A program made the translations under genes and the position numbers. Below are positions 34,840-44,342 of a stretch of DNA of 64,000 nucleotides, one piece after another. The DNA lies in assembly GCA_003212315.1 (NCBI GenBank), contig QCQB01000002.1, positions 91,346 through 155,345 on the forward strand, in the 5' to 3' direction. How positions within the stretch are numbered: position 1 is the first letter of the stretch; every line of letters begins with the position of its first letter. This DNA comes from SAR116 cluster bacterium AG-447-C21. Its GTDB lineage: Bacteria; Pseudomonadota; Alphaproteobacteria; Thalassobaculales; Thalassobaculaceae. The notes below the pieces were generated by a model. It was not told the DNA's origin and did not search any database. It saw nothing but the letters and a program-made list of their open reading frames with translations.

Positions 34840-35853
34840 ATGATTGATCTACGAAGTGATACTGTCACTAAACCGACAGCTGAAATGTACAAAGCAATGT
34901 CCGAAGCAGCGGTTGGTGACGATGTTTATGGCGATGACCCCACCATTAATGAATTGGAGGAGACAGTTGCAGATCTACTTGGGTTCGAAGCTGGATTATT
35001 CGTTACATCAGGTACTCAATCAAATTTTACTGCACTCCTCACTCATTGCGGACGAGGCGATGAATATATCATTGGAGAAACGTATCACGTTTATAAGTCA
35101 GAGGCAGTAGGCACCGCCGCTTTAGGAGGTATAATTCCGCAGACTATTCCAGTAGAAGAGGATGGATCAGTTAACATCGATTCTATAGAGGCTAAAATCA
35201 AGCCAGATGATATACATTTCCCAAGAACTAAACTTGTTTGTTTCGAAAATACTTATAATGGCAAGGCACTATCACCAGATTACATGAAAAAGGCTTCCGA
35301 TGTTGCAAGTAAACATGGCCTATCATCTCATTTAGACGGTGCTCGTTTGATGAATGCAGCAATCGCAAATCGCTGCTCTCCAAAAGATTTAACCCGCGGT
35401 TTTACCACTGTATCGCTATGTCTCTCTAAAGGGCTTGGAGCGCCTGTCGGGTCTGTTCTAACTGGAAGCTCCAACTTTATAAAAGAAGCTCGAAGAGCGC
35501 GAAAAATGCTGGGTGGCGGGATGCGTCAAGCAGGCATTTTGGCAGCATGCGGGTTGGTTGCAGTGAAAACTCAGGTTGATCGGCTAGAGGAAGACCATCG
35601 ATTAGCTTCACGTTTAGCAACTGAGCTTTCCCAAATTCCAGATATTCAGACTGAGTCAGAAGGAGCCAATACCAATATGGTTTTTATTAAGGTTCTCGAT
35701 CAACATCGAGATCCATTAAAAGCTTTTTTAAAGAATAAAGGTATCCTTATAAGCGGACGCCCGCCAACTTTTCGTTTGGTGATCCATCGAGATATTAATG
35801 AAAAAGACATTCCCACCACTGTCGCGGCTTTTGCTGAATATTTCCGACAATAA
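34840..35853 (+). CDS. ltaE: Low-specificity L-threonine aldolase
   Basis: PLP enzyme that splits L-threonine or allo-threonine into glycine and acetaldehyde, and other beta-hydroxy amino acids. MIDLRSDTVTKPT at the N-terminus, GDDVYGDDPTINELE (about 27-41), HLDGARLMNA (about 167-176) and the PLP lysine in SLCLSKGLGAPVGS (about 200) are diagnostic. Length 337 is normal. It converges with the MFS gene, leaving 11 bases between stops. The acetaldehyde or related aldehyde it makes could be handled by dehydrogenases in the same area. Confidence 0.92.
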   Translation: MIDLRSDTVTKPTAEMYKAMSEAAVGDDVYGDDPTINELEETVADLLGFEAGLFVTSGTQSNFTALLTHCGRGDEYIIGETYHVYKSEAVGTAALGGIIPQTIPVEEDGSVNIDSIEAKIKPDDIHFPRTKLVCFENTYNGKALSPDYMKKASDVASKHGLSSHLDGARLMNAAIANRCSPKDLTRGFTTVSLCLSKGLGAPVGSVLTGSSNFIKEARRARKMLGGGMRQAGILAACGLVAVKTQVDRLEEDHRLASRLATELSQIPDIQTESEGANTNMVFIKVLDQHRDPLKAFLKNKGILISGRPPTFRLVIHRDINEKDIPTTVAAFAEYFRQ

Positions 35854-35864
35854 AATGAGAGAAA

Positions 35865-37112
35865 CTAAATTTTCCAGAATATCAATAACCGTGGTTTGAA
35901 TAAAGCAGCAAGCATAACACAGCCAAGAAGCGAATAAATACCACAGGCAAACGAAATGCTCTCAATCCCTATATCTGAATCGATTAACCAGCCAAATACA
36001 GCTGGACCGAGAGCACTGGCAATAACCTGTATGCCAGCGACCATTGCTTTGATTGACCCTAAATGCAAAACACCATAAAGTTCGGCCCAAACAGTCGAAA
36101 TTATTGTGGCGGTGGCTCCTCCAGTTATGCCTGCCATTGCCATAAACGCTATCACGGTTGCCGAGGCATCAAAATAGGCCAGAACAAACGTGGAGCAAAT
36201 CATGGGCAACATATAAAAAGGGGTTAGTGTGAGAGCCCCATATCTATCTACAAGCATGCCTGTGACAACCGACATTGCAACTTGGCAAATTGCATAAATA
36301 ACAAAACACGACGCATAAAAAGATAGATCCCAACCTTTTACTTCCGCCAGATGCACTTGGTGAAAATTCAACCCCGTTATTACAAAAGCGGTAGACATCA
36401 TAGCCATCATAGCCAGAAAAAAGCGTTTATCCTTCAAAACCTGCTTACGTGTCCACTGCCTCCGTTTATCATTTTCGTCCAACTTTTCAGTCTTCTGCGC
36501 GGTCTCTAAAAATTTTTCATGACGTACACCATGGCCTTTCAATAACCACAACAAGATGGGCGGTATTAGGATAATTAAAATTATAGCGCTAATAAGCCAA
36601 ACATTGCGCCATGGCAGCAATAAAAGTACCAAAACTGACATTGCTGGGAATATTGCTTGGCCGCTCGGGAAACCGAGGGCCGCGAGACTTACAGCACGCC
36701 CTCGACTATAATCGTCAAAGTATCGGGCCATAGTAACAGTAGCAGCCTGGCTCAAGAGACCCTGCCCCGCTATTCGAAGAAGGAAAATCGCAACAGTAAG
36801 CATCACAACACCCTCTGCAAAAGACATAAAAATGCATGCAAATGCCATCCCCAAGCACAGAAGTATCGAATAAAAACGAAGATCGATCCGATCGATCAAT
36901 TTTCCTAACCAGATTAATAATAGACCACTGCTTAGTGTTCCAATAGCATACACATTTGCAAATCCGCCGTGACTGAGGTTGAAAGCCTCTCTAATTTCCC
37001 CACTATACATCGCAATGTAAAATGTTTGCCCAAATGTAGAGATGAAGGCTGTAAAATAACCAAACCCCAGAAATCGAATATTATTTCGAACAAAATGGAC
37101 GTATTCTAACAT
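35865..37112 (-). CDS. Major facilitator superfamily transporter
   Basis: A 415-residue protein with about 12 membrane helices split by a polar loop (about 205-235, EKLDENDKRRQWTRKQ). The N-terminal half carries an MFS-like loop WLGKLIDRIDLRFY, and the second half MLVDRYGALTL. It resembles carboxylate-type MFS carriers, but the substrate is not evident. It lies downstream of and on the same strand as the GntR regulator, 150 bases away, so it may be under its control. Confidence 0.82.
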   Translation of the reverse strand: MLEYVHFVRNNIRFLGFGYFTAFISTFGQTFYIAMYSGEIREAFNLSHGGFANVYAIGTLSSGLLLIWLGKLIDRIDLRFYSILLCLGMAFACIFMSFAEGVVMLTVAIFLLRIAGQGLLSQAATVTMARYFDDYSRGRAVSLAALGFPSGQAIFPAMSVLVLLLLPWRNVWLISAIILIILIPPILLWLLKGHGVRHEKFLETAQKTEKLDENDKRRQWTRKQVLKDKRFFLAMMAMMSTAFVITGLNFHQVHLAEVKGWDLSFYASCFVIYAICQVAMSVVTGMLVDRYGALTLTPFYMLPMICSTFVLAYFDASATVIAFMAMAGITGGATATIISTVWAELYGVLHLGSIKAMVAGIQVIASALGPAVFGWLIDSDIGIESISFACGIYSLLGCVMLAALFKPRLLIFWKI

Positions 37113-37261
37113 TATATCCTTAGATCCAGGAGTACATAGTTTATGCCCAAATTGATTTAAAAAAGCTCAAGCCATAAGCGTATGAAGCTTCAGCTGTTCT
37201 CGTTTTCAATGAAGATTAATTTACGCAGAAAAAAGCTTTTTGGAAACACTAACAGACATAA

Positions 37262-37951
37262 TTACTTGTATATTATCGATTGTACAAAACTTCTATCATA
37301 ATCGATTATACGCGTGAAAGCATCTACAGCTTTATCCTCGTTTCCTTCGGCAACTGCTCTAGCTGCCTGACCATGCATTCTTGAAGGCATTCGTGTATCA
37401 CCCGCATTTTTTATGTGTGCAAACCAGAACCTTCGCAGCATAGGCTGTAGTAACCGACGCATCTTGTTAGCATGTTCATTTCCCATTGCAAGCATGCACA
37501 AATTATTAAATTCACCATCAACACGGATTTGTCCTGCTATGTCGTTTCTATCGGCAATGTCATCAAAATCCTCTGCTAACCGAGAGAATTCAAGCCTTTG
37601 CTCAGCGGTTGCCCTCATGGCCGCACTGCGCGCAACCAGTGCATCTAATCCACGATTCACTTCTAAAAGACGCAGAACTGAACACGCATCAAGATCAGAT
37701 ACCTTGATCCCTCGACGAGGCAACACAGTTAATAATCCCGCCATTGCTAATTGTTGAATAGCCTCTCTAACGGGGGTTCGGCCGAGTCCAATAGACTCTG
37801 CCAGATCCTTTTCTGTAACTACCACTCCTGGAGAAAATTCGAGCAGGACTATTTTTTCTTCTAAACGGTGATAAGCTATCTCTTTTTGGGTATCGGGCGC
37901 TTGATATTCCCATTTGGTAAGATCCACCGCTAAACTATCTCTGTATTCCAT
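37262..37951 (-). CDS. GntR-family transcription regulator (FCD type)
   Basis: About 229 residues. The N-terminal winged helix has VTEKDLAESIGLGRTPVREAIQQLAMAGLLTVLPRRG (about 44-80), the typical GntR DNA-binding segment; the C-terminal all-helical FCD domain (about 90-225) has His and Asp/Asn residues for metal or carboxylate ligands (DGEFNNL, MHGQAARAV). I choose ATG 37951, with AAGGG 7 bases upstream, rather than 38008. It probably senses a catabolic intermediate and controls the MFS, TauD-like and HyuAB genes around it. Confidence 0.85.
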   Translation of the reverse strand: MEYRDSLAVDLTKWEYQAPDTQKEIAYHRLEEKIVLLEFSPGVVVTEKDLAESIGLGRTPVREAIQQLAMAGLLTVLPRRGIKVSDLDACSVLRLLEVNRGLDALVARSAAMRATAEQRLEFSRLAEDFDDIADRNDIAGQIRVDGEFNNLCMLAMGNEHANKMRRLLQPMLRRFWFAHIKNAGDTRMPSRMHGQAARAVAEGNEDKAVDAFTRIIDYDRSFVQSIIYK

Positions 37952-38082
37952 AAATGGACCCTTGCCTATACACAGAACTTTTATTACTCGGCCTTCAAAA
38001 CTGTCCAAACATAAACAACGTTATCAGGCAACATCAATCTAATGTGAATAAACTCTAATAAACATCAGATAGGTGGATTTGA

Positions 38083-38937
38083 TTAAACAGTCATAGAGCC
38101 AACAACAGTTGTCCTATGCATAACCCGTCGATACGTTCTTTGCCACGGCCGCCCTCGATGTAATGCACATCGGTTATCCCAGATCACTAAATCATTGCGT
38201 TTCCAGCTATGCTTATAAATATATTTACCATCCGTGATGTGCTTATTAAGTCTTTTGATTAACGTCCGACCTTTTTCTAGAGGCCATCCCTCGATGTAGG
38301 AGGCATGAGCGCCCAGAAACAAATTTTTTCTCCGATTTGTTGGGTTTTTCCGAATCATAGCTTGTCTGACTGGCGGTAATTCGTACTTGTCTTCTCTATC
38401 CAACAAACTTGTATCAATTAGACTTCTAGAATAGGCAAAATCATGCACACATATTAATTGTTCGAGTTCACTTTTTTGATAATTATCTAGATCTTCGTAA
38501 GCAGCACGCATACTAGCAAACTCCGTCTCCCCCCCCTCCGGCGGAACTTCTCTCCCCGAAAGCAATGACATCATTGCTGGTATCAGTTTAAAAGAACTAT
38601 CTGTGTGCCACATTTGATTACCAGTATTGAAGACCATTCTTCGATCTTCGGGCGCAATAACTTCTCCATTTTTTCCAACATTTGTGAGCACCGTCACTGG
38701 TTTGCCTGCACCGCCTTGCTGCTTGGAGTTTATTGTATTTTCTAAATCTCCAAATCTTTGGGAAAACACAACTTGCTGTTCATCTGTGAGAGGTTGATTC
38801 GGAAAAACTAAAATTGAGTATTCTTCAAAAGCAGTTTTTATATCTGAAAAATCGCGCATGGAAATTTTTTCACATAAATTCACATCTTTAATTTCCGCCG
38901 CGAAATTCTCTGTTAATCGCTTAATCCGAATAGGCAT
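38083..38937 (-). CDS. TauD/TfdA-family Fe(II)/2-oxoglutarate dioxygenase
   Basis: About 284 residues with the jelly-roll dioxygenase signature. The iron ligands are His and Asp in MWHTDSSF (about 105-112) and the distal His in CALHRGRPW (about 262), and the 2-oxoglutarate Arg is in TYRRVMHRTTV. Such enzymes oxidise taurine, sulfonates, 2,4-D-like ethers or other small acids; the substrate is not determined. ATG 38937 has GGAG 7 bases upstream, so I drop the first residues of the longer frame. It diverges from hyuAB. Confidence 0.87.
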   Translation of the reverse strand: MPIRIKRLTENFAAEIKDVNLCEKISMRDFSDIKTAFEEYSILVFPNQPLTDEQQVVFSQRFGDLENTINSKQQGGAGKPVTVLTNVGKNGEVIAPEDRRMVFNTGNQMWHTDSSFKLIPAMMSLLSGREVPPEGGETEFASMRAAYEDLDNYQKSELEQLICVHDFAYSRSLIDTSLLDREDKYELPPVRQAMIRKNPTNRRKNLFLGAHASYIEGWPLEKGRTLIKRLNKHITDGKYIYKHSWKRNDLVIWDNRCALHRGRPWQRTYRRVMHRTTVVGSMTV

Positions 38938-39142
38938 CTTTAACTCCACTTTCGATCGATTTCTAACCAAGTGATCATCAGTTCAACTTCGTTACATTAT
39001 TTGGACAAACAACATGGATCTACCCCAAAGCATCTACCTACCCCTAAATTATCCTCATACCGATCTATTGACCAAGGAACTAGCTCAATATTATTAACGT
39101 TATCAAGTATTATTAACTTCTTATCATCGTCTGATCTTTTAT
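38938..39142. promoter_or_regulatory. Divergent control region of the TauD-like and HyuAB genes
   Basis: About 200 AT-rich bases without a gene. Near the hyuAB start TATTATTAAC occurs twice (about 39088-39098 and 39109-39118), separated by GTTATCAAG, a possible operator for the nearby GntR protein. No standard ribosome site precedes the hyuAB ATG. Confidence 0.35.
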
Positions 39143-42100
39143 ATGAAAACAACCAGCTCTTACACACTCGGCATTGATATTGGCGGCACCTTTACCGATC
39201 TTGTCGCCCTAAATTTATCAAATGGAGTCTGTGAAACAGAAAAAGTTCTTACAACCCCAGAGAGCCCTCAAATAGGCGTAAAAAATGGTTTAAACAACCT
39301 GCTTCCAAGAATAGGAGGTGGACATAACATATCGCGTGTAGTCCATGCGACAACACTCTTTAGCAATTCAGTGATTGAACGTAAGGGATCAACAACTGGC
39401 TTAGTTACCTCTAACGGATTTAAGGATACTTTAGAACTTCGACGTGAGCGTAAATACGACATCTACGACTTATTTCTAACTTTTCCTCAACCCTTGGTTT
39501 CACAGGACTTAAGATATGAGGTCCCAGAACGTATAGCAAATACAGGAGAAATCATCACTAAACTCGATGAAGCAGCCCTTATCCAGACAATATCAACACT
39601 TGAAAAACAGGGCGTTACGTCAATCGCCATATCTTTCATTAACGCTCATATTAACCCAGTTCATGAGCAATTAGCGGGTCAATTGATTTCTTCTCACTTT
39701 CCTGAATTAGCTACTACTTTGTCCTCTGATATTAGTCGTGAGCCCGGAGAATTCGAGAGAACATCTAGTGCCGTAATAAATGCGTTTATAAAACCTTTAG
39801 CTAGTGAATATATCGACAAACTACATAACGTTTTGCAAAATTCAAATATTCAAGCATCATTAATGTTAATGCTTTCCAATGGTGGATTGACCCATTTACA
39901 GGAAGCCAAAAGGGTACCGGTCCAGTTACTGGAATCGGGTCCGGCTGCTGGCGCGTTGTCTGCAGCACTGATAGGCGGAAAGGCAGGAGAGAATAGACTA
40001 CTTGCGTTTGATATGGGTGGAACAACTGCGAAGTTAGCTATTGTCGATGATGGAAACCCCGAGGTATCCTTCTCTTTTGAGGCTGCCAGGGAACGCCGCT
40101 TCGCACCTGGTAGTGGCTTACCTGTCTGTATAACGACTGTAGAATTAGTTGAAATAGGTGCAGGCGGCGGCAGCATAGCCAAAAAAGATAGTCTAGGGCT
40201 ACTTAAAACAGGCCCAGATAGTGCCGGCTCTGTTCCTGGTCCTGTTTGTTACGATCGTGGAGGCGCCGATCCGACAGTAACAGATGCAGACTTACTTCTT
40301 GGATATATAGATGCCTCTGGTTTTTCAGAAGGTTCTCTAGATATCAATTCCGCAAAATCCGCTGTAGCATTAGAAAAACTAGGAAATCAGTTTGACATAT
40401 CATCCAGTGAAATAGCATTAGGTATTCATGAGGTGGTTTGCGAAAATATGGCGATGGCCGCACAAGTCCATTTAGCAAAAAAAGGACGCGACCCCAGAGA
40501 CTATACACTTTATGCAACTGGCGGTGCCGCTCCAGTTCATGCATGTGCCATAGCAGATCGGCTTGGAATTAGAAGAGTTATCATTCCTCCTGCCGCCGGT
40601 GTTGGATCTGCTTTGGGACTAACTCTAGCACCCGCTCGAGTAGATAGAAGTGTTAGTATCGGAAAAGTTTTAAGCGATATAAAACCGCTCGAATTAGAAA
40701 ATTTATTTTCTGAACTAGAAGACGAAGCCGATTCAGTCATATTAGAATCTATACAAACATCTAATATTTCGAAACGTCGTTTAGCTGAGTTACGGTATTC
40801 CGGACAAGGAGCAGTGCTGGTAGTCGATATAACAAAGGCATTTTCTTCGGACGTTCCTTTGCAGGCAATAAAAGATGCATTTAATGAAACGCATCAAAAA
40901 GCTTATGGACGCTATTTTAATGCTACCGCTGTGGAGTTTATCACGGCAAGAGTAGAAGCCCAAGCCGCAACTATAATCGACGAATTACAACCAAAGTTAA
41001 GTGCCCCAATAAAGGTTGAGGGTACCAACAAGGCCCGAGAAATTTTGTTGCCCCAAAATGAGTCATACAAAAAGGTAAATGTTTTTAATAGAAATGCCCT
41101 GAAATTTGGTCAAAAGATCACAGGGCCAGCCGTTATAGAGGAAGGCCAATCCACAACAGTACTGCAACACAATACGAGCGTTGAAGTCGATCCTGTTGGT
41201 AACTTAATAATTGAAATAGTTGATACTGAAAAACAAAATAAATTCACTTCGAATCAAATAGATAACCCGATCCACCTGGAAATTCTTTGGAACAAGGTCA
41301 TTGCCGCAGCAGATGAAGCCGCCGCGTCTCTACTCCGCTCCTCTTTTTCCACCGTGGTCAGAGAATCATATGATTTCTCTTGCGTAATAACTGACTCGAA
41401 TGGAAATTCTATAGCACAAGCCTCCGATAGTATCCCATCATTTATTGGTACTCTGCCAGATACGGTAAAGCATTTCATTAACCATTTTTCATCCGAAAAT
41501 TTTTCTCCAGGTGATGTATTAATAACCAATGATCCATATGTCGGCACAGGTCATTTACCAGATATTAGTGTTTGTAAACCTTTGTTCAATAAAGGACATT
41601 TAATAGGATTTTCGGCGAGTACCGCACACGCTCCCGATATAGGGGGTAAAATAAGATCTCCAGAGCCTAGGGAAGTCTATGAGGAAGGCCTTCAAATACC
41701 TATGCTGAAGCTAATCAATAATGGTACAGTAAATGAAACATTAATGACCATACTGCGGAAAAATGTCCGCGTAGCAGATCAGGTAGAAGGGGACTTAGAG
41801 GCTCAAATTAGTGCACTTGGCATAATGGAAAAGCGAATAAATGATATTCTAAATGACTATCAACTCAGGGATTTATCCGAATTATCTAAAGCGGTCTGTC
41901 GAAGGACAGAACTTGCCACCCGAAAAGAGATAAATAATCTTCCAGACGGAACATATAAAGCATCAGTTGCTACTGATGGACTTTCGGAACAACCAATTGA
42001 AATAATGGTTGAAATCACAATTAAGGAGGATACCGCAACAGTTGATTTCTCTGGATCTTCACAACAAGTCGCTAAAGCAATCAATTGTCCCCTCTGCTAC

Positions 42101-42802
42101 ACGCGAGCAATGACGTCCTACGCAATCAAATCCGCTTTAGCTCCTGAGCTTCCAAACAATGACGGGGCACTAAGGGCTTTAACGGTTGTTGCGCCAGAAG
42201 GAAGCATAGTGAACCCCCAACACCCAGCATCAGTTGGAAGTCGTGTTCTAACAGGTCACTATATCCCTGCACTTATAATGGATGCATTATCAAAGGTTGC
42301 TCCCCAACGTGTTTTGGCAGGTGCAGGGTCTCCCATCTGGTGCGTGAATATTAGCGGAACCAACGAAAAAGGAATCCCAATCACCGGTTTGTTTTTCTTC
42401 AATGGAGGAATGGGCGCTTCGGCACAAGCTGATGGGCTATCCTGTGTCAGCTGGCCTTCAAATATTTCATCGACATCCGCAGAAGAAATAGAAAATCGCC
42501 TTCCTGTACGTATTTTAAAAAGAGCATTAAGAAAAAACTCTGGAGGGGTAGGAAAACACAATGGCGGTGATGGGCAAATTGTTGAACTAGAATATACGGG
42601 GGTAACGGACGGTATCTTAGCATTTCTAGCCGACCGTATTAAAACGCCAGCTAAAGGTTTATCTGGAGGGGGTGATGGGGCTATGGGCATTCTAAAAATA
42701 AACGGTCAAGTCATTGACCCCAAAATGCAACATATTATTCCACCGGGAAGCCTGATCACTCTAGCAACTCCAGGTGGTGGTGGTTACGGAACTAGTTTAT
42801 AA
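39143..42802 (+). CDS. Fused hydantoinase/5-oxoprolinase, HyuA-HyuB type
   Basis: A 1219-residue ATP-dependent amidohydrolase carrying both subunits. The HyuA half (1 to about 690) begins with the actin-like ATPase motif LGIDIGGTFTDLVAL and has ESGPAAGALSAALIGG and LAFDMGGTTAKLAIV. The HyuB half (about 705-1219) starts NPIHLEILWNKVIAAADEAA and has SCVITD, TNDPYVGTGHLPDIS and the glycine-rich end ATPGGGGYG. By family it opens 5-oxoproline, hydantoins or N-methylhydantoin; the exact substrate cannot be told. The fusion is collinear without frameshift. It lies alone on its strand opposite a dioxygenase, suggesting use of a cyclic amide or amino-acid derivative. Confidence 0.9.
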   Translation: MKTTSSYTLGIDIGGTFTDLVALNLSNGVCETEKVLTTPESPQIGVKNGLNNLLPRIGGGHNISRVVHATTLFSNSVIERKGSTTGLVTSNGFKDTLELRRERKYDIYDLFLTFPQPLVSQDLRYEVPERIANTGEIITKLDEAALIQTISTLEKQGVTSIAISFINAHINPVHEQLAGQLISSHFPELATTLSSDISREPGEFERTSSAVINAFIKPLASEYIDKLHNVLQNSNIQASLMLMLSNGGLTHLQEAKRVPVQLLESGPAAGALSAALIGGKAGENRLLAFDMGGTTAKLAIVDDGNPEVSFSFEAARERRFAPGSGLPVCITTVELVEIGAGGGSIAKKDSLGLLKTGPDSAGSVPGPVCYDRGGADPTVTDADLLLGYIDASGFSEGSLDINSAKSAVALEKLGNQFDISSSEIALGIHEVVCENMAMAAQVHLAKKGRDPRDYTLYATGGAAPVHACAIADRLGIRRVIIPPAAGVGSALGLTLAPARVDRSVSIGKVLSDIKPLELENLFSELEDEADSVILESIQTSNISKRRLAELRYSGQGAVLVVDITKAFSSDVPLQAIKDAFNETHQKAYGRYFNATAVEFITARVEAQAATIIDELQPKLSAPIKVEGTNKAREILLPQNESYKKVNVFNRNALKFGQKITGPAVIEEGQSTTVLQHNTSVEVDPVGNLIIEIVDTEKQNKFTSNQIDNPIHLEILWNKVIAAADEAAASLLRSSFSTVVRESYDFSCVITDSNGNSIAQASDSIPSFIGTLPDTVKHFINHFSSENFSPGDVLITNDPYVGTGHLPDISVCKPLFNKGHLIGFSASTAHAPDIGGKIRSPEPREVYEEGLQIPMLKLINNGTVNETLMTILRKNVRVADQVEGDLEAQISALGIMEKRINDILNDYQLRDLSELSKAVCRRTELATRKEINNLPDGTYKASVATDGLSEQPIEIMVEITIKEDTATVDFSGSSQQVAKAINCPLCYTRAMTSYAIKSALAPELPNNDGALRALTVVAPEGSIVNPQHPASVGSRVLTGHYIPALIMDALSKVAPQRVLAGAGSPIWCVNISGTNEKGIPITGLFFFNGGMGASAQADGLSCVSWPSNISSTSAEEIENRLPVRILKRALRKNSGGVGKHNGGDGQIVELEYTGVTDGILAFLADRIKTPAKGLSGGGDGAMGILKINGQVIDPKMQHIIPPGSLITLATPGGGGYGTSL

Positions 42803-42818
42803 GCATAATGACTAAAAG

Positions 42819-43031
42819 CTAAACCGCTTCATCTTTATTTATTACAACGATAGGCATGCGGTTACTCAGTGTTAACATAGTCTCAAGCTCGCTGGTGTTG
42901 AACCAGCTAGAGTACTCACTCATGTCTATGTACTCGTCTCCCGACTGACCGATGATAGTAATAGTATCTCCTAGATTGATCTCGGTATCATCTGGTATTT
43001 CAAGGGTCAAATGCTGTATTGATTTGTCCAT
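42819..43031 (-). pseudogene. C-terminal remnant of alanine racemase fused to the adh 3' end
   Basis: A 70-codon frame on the minus strand. From about residue 8 (LTLEIPDD) it matches the end of alanine racemase, whose consensus, from memory, reads like VTDVPDVKVGDEVVLIG, then GTINYEILT, then RVPRVYV. Here the counterparts are INLGDTITIIGQSGDEY, NTSELETMLTL and NRMPIVVI. The first residues come from an out-of-frame reading of the adh end. The N-terminal ~300 residues of an alr gene, including the PLP lysine, are missing. It may be untranslated. A free-standing small protein is possible but less likely given the truncated adh beside it. Confidence 0.65.
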
Positions 43032-44070
43032 GATTCATATGATGCGTTATATATGGATCAACGCTGAAGTCGCCTCGGAGCCACTCATCTACCATTCCCG
43101 GTAATTGGCTTCTACCCAAGACGCCGCCAAAAGCTGTACCGCGCCATACTCTTCCTGTGACAAGTTGAAATGGACGCGTGGAGATTTCTTGCCCAGCGCC
43201 GGCTACGCCGATCACGGTGCATTCACCCCAACCCTTATGACAAGATTCAAGGGCAGAGCGCATTAGTTCTACATTTCCAACGGCCTCGAAAGTATAGTCA
43301 AGTCCACCGTTGGTCATTTCAATCAAAACTTCATGTATTGGAGTTTTGTGGTCTCTCGGGTTGATGCACTCAGTTGCCCCTAGTGATTTGGCAAGAAGAA
43401 ATTTATTAGGGTTGACATCTATGCCTATGATTCTCGATGCACCTTTCAACACAGCACCTTGAATAACCGCCATACCAACCGCGCCTAATCCAAAGACTGC
43501 CACGGTAGCACCCGCCTCAACCTTGGCCGTATTGCGGACAGCGCCTATACCAGTTGGAACAGCGCAACCCATGACCGATGCCTTGGATAACGGTGCCTCT
43601 TTAGAAATCTTGGCAACTGAAATTTCTGGTAATACCGTGTATTCGCTGAATGTACTGGTACCCATGTAGTGCAAGATCTGTTGGCCCTTATAAGAAAACC
43701 GTGAGGTGCCATCAGGCATGACGCCAGCGCCTTGTGTCTCTCTAATTGTTTGGCAAAGGTTAGTCTTGCCAGATTTGATGTAGGGGCATTCTGGATCCTC
43801 GGGAACGTAAAGTGGGATTACATGGTCGCCAGGCTTTACCGATGTGACGCCTTTGCCAATATCTTCTACTATACCACAACCTTCGTGTCCCAAGATACAT
43901 GGGAACAGCCCTTCTGGATCTTCTCCAGACAATGTAAACACGTCAGTATGACATAGACTAGTTGTCACTATTCTAACTAGAACCTCTCCGTCTTTAGGAC
44001 CCTCTAGGTCAACCTCTTCAATTTCCAACGGGCGATTGGCTTCCCAGGCGATTGCGGCTCGTGTTTTCAT
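43000..44070 (-). CDS. Class III alcohol dehydrogenase (formaldehyde/GSH type), C-terminally truncated
   Basis: Resembles S-(hydroxymethyl)glutathione dehydrogenase along nearly its full length. The catalytic zinc ligands are kept (C40 in LCHTD, H62-E63 in GHEGCG, C169 in MGCAVPTG), as is the NAD motif GLGAVG. Two oddities are visible. The structural-zinc loop ECGECxFC reads EDPECPYI, so two of its four Cys are lost (D92, I98). The protein stops after INTAFDP, where the family continues with about 14 residues (LMHEGKSIR...), including an Arg that contacts NAD in relatives. Length is 356 instead of about 370. The stop coincides with a junction to an alr remnant. Activity is uncertain. Confidence 0.85.
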   Translation of the reverse strand: MKTRAAIAWEANRPLEIEEVDLEGPKDGEVLVRIVTTSLCHTDVFTLSGEDPEGLFPCILGHEGCGIVEDIGKGVTSVKPGDHVIPLYVPEDPECPYIKSGKTNLCQTIRETQGAGVMPDGTSRFSYKGQQILHYMGTSTFSEYTVLPEISVAKISKEAPLSKASVMGCAVPTGIGAVRNTAKVEAGATVAVFGLGAVGMAVIQGAVLKGASRIIGIDVNPNKFLLAKSLGATECINPRDHKTPIHEVLIEMTNGGLDYTFEAVGNVELMRSALESCHKGWGECTVIGVAGAGQEISTRPFQLVTGRVWRGTAFGGVLGRSQLPGMVDEWLRGDFSVDPYITHHMNHGQINTAFDP

Positions 44071-44342
44071 ATCGAAATTCTCCTAAATGTATAATTTCAT
44101 GGTAGAAGAAGCCAATAAATGTAGTCAAGTGGGTTCTGAGACAGACGTTAATATATTTGAAATAACTTTAACGGTTTATTGGGGGCTTTTTTTTAGCGAA
44201 ACATCTTTTGCCTTTATTTGTTTGACAGGACTATAAGGTAGAGAATCGAATGAATCATTTAATGTTTATTGTCGTTACAGTAATAAAGATCGGTTCGAGT
44301 TCCGCCCTATCAAAGATGACGTAATATCGCGGAAATGCACTT
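44071..44342. other. Non-coding gap between adh and the CoxG-like gene
   Basis: 272 AT-rich bases. They hold the presumed adh promoter and leader. A 24-codon plus-strand frame (44250-44324) after GGTAGAGA exists but has no other support. No terminator or tRNA was found. Confidence 0.4.

Noticed and set aside
44286..44306. tRNA-like T-loop (GGTTCGAGTTCC)
   Set aside because: Only a 3-bp stem around an 8-base loop and no acceptor, D or anticodon arm upstream; not a tRNA or a convincing attachment-site remnant.
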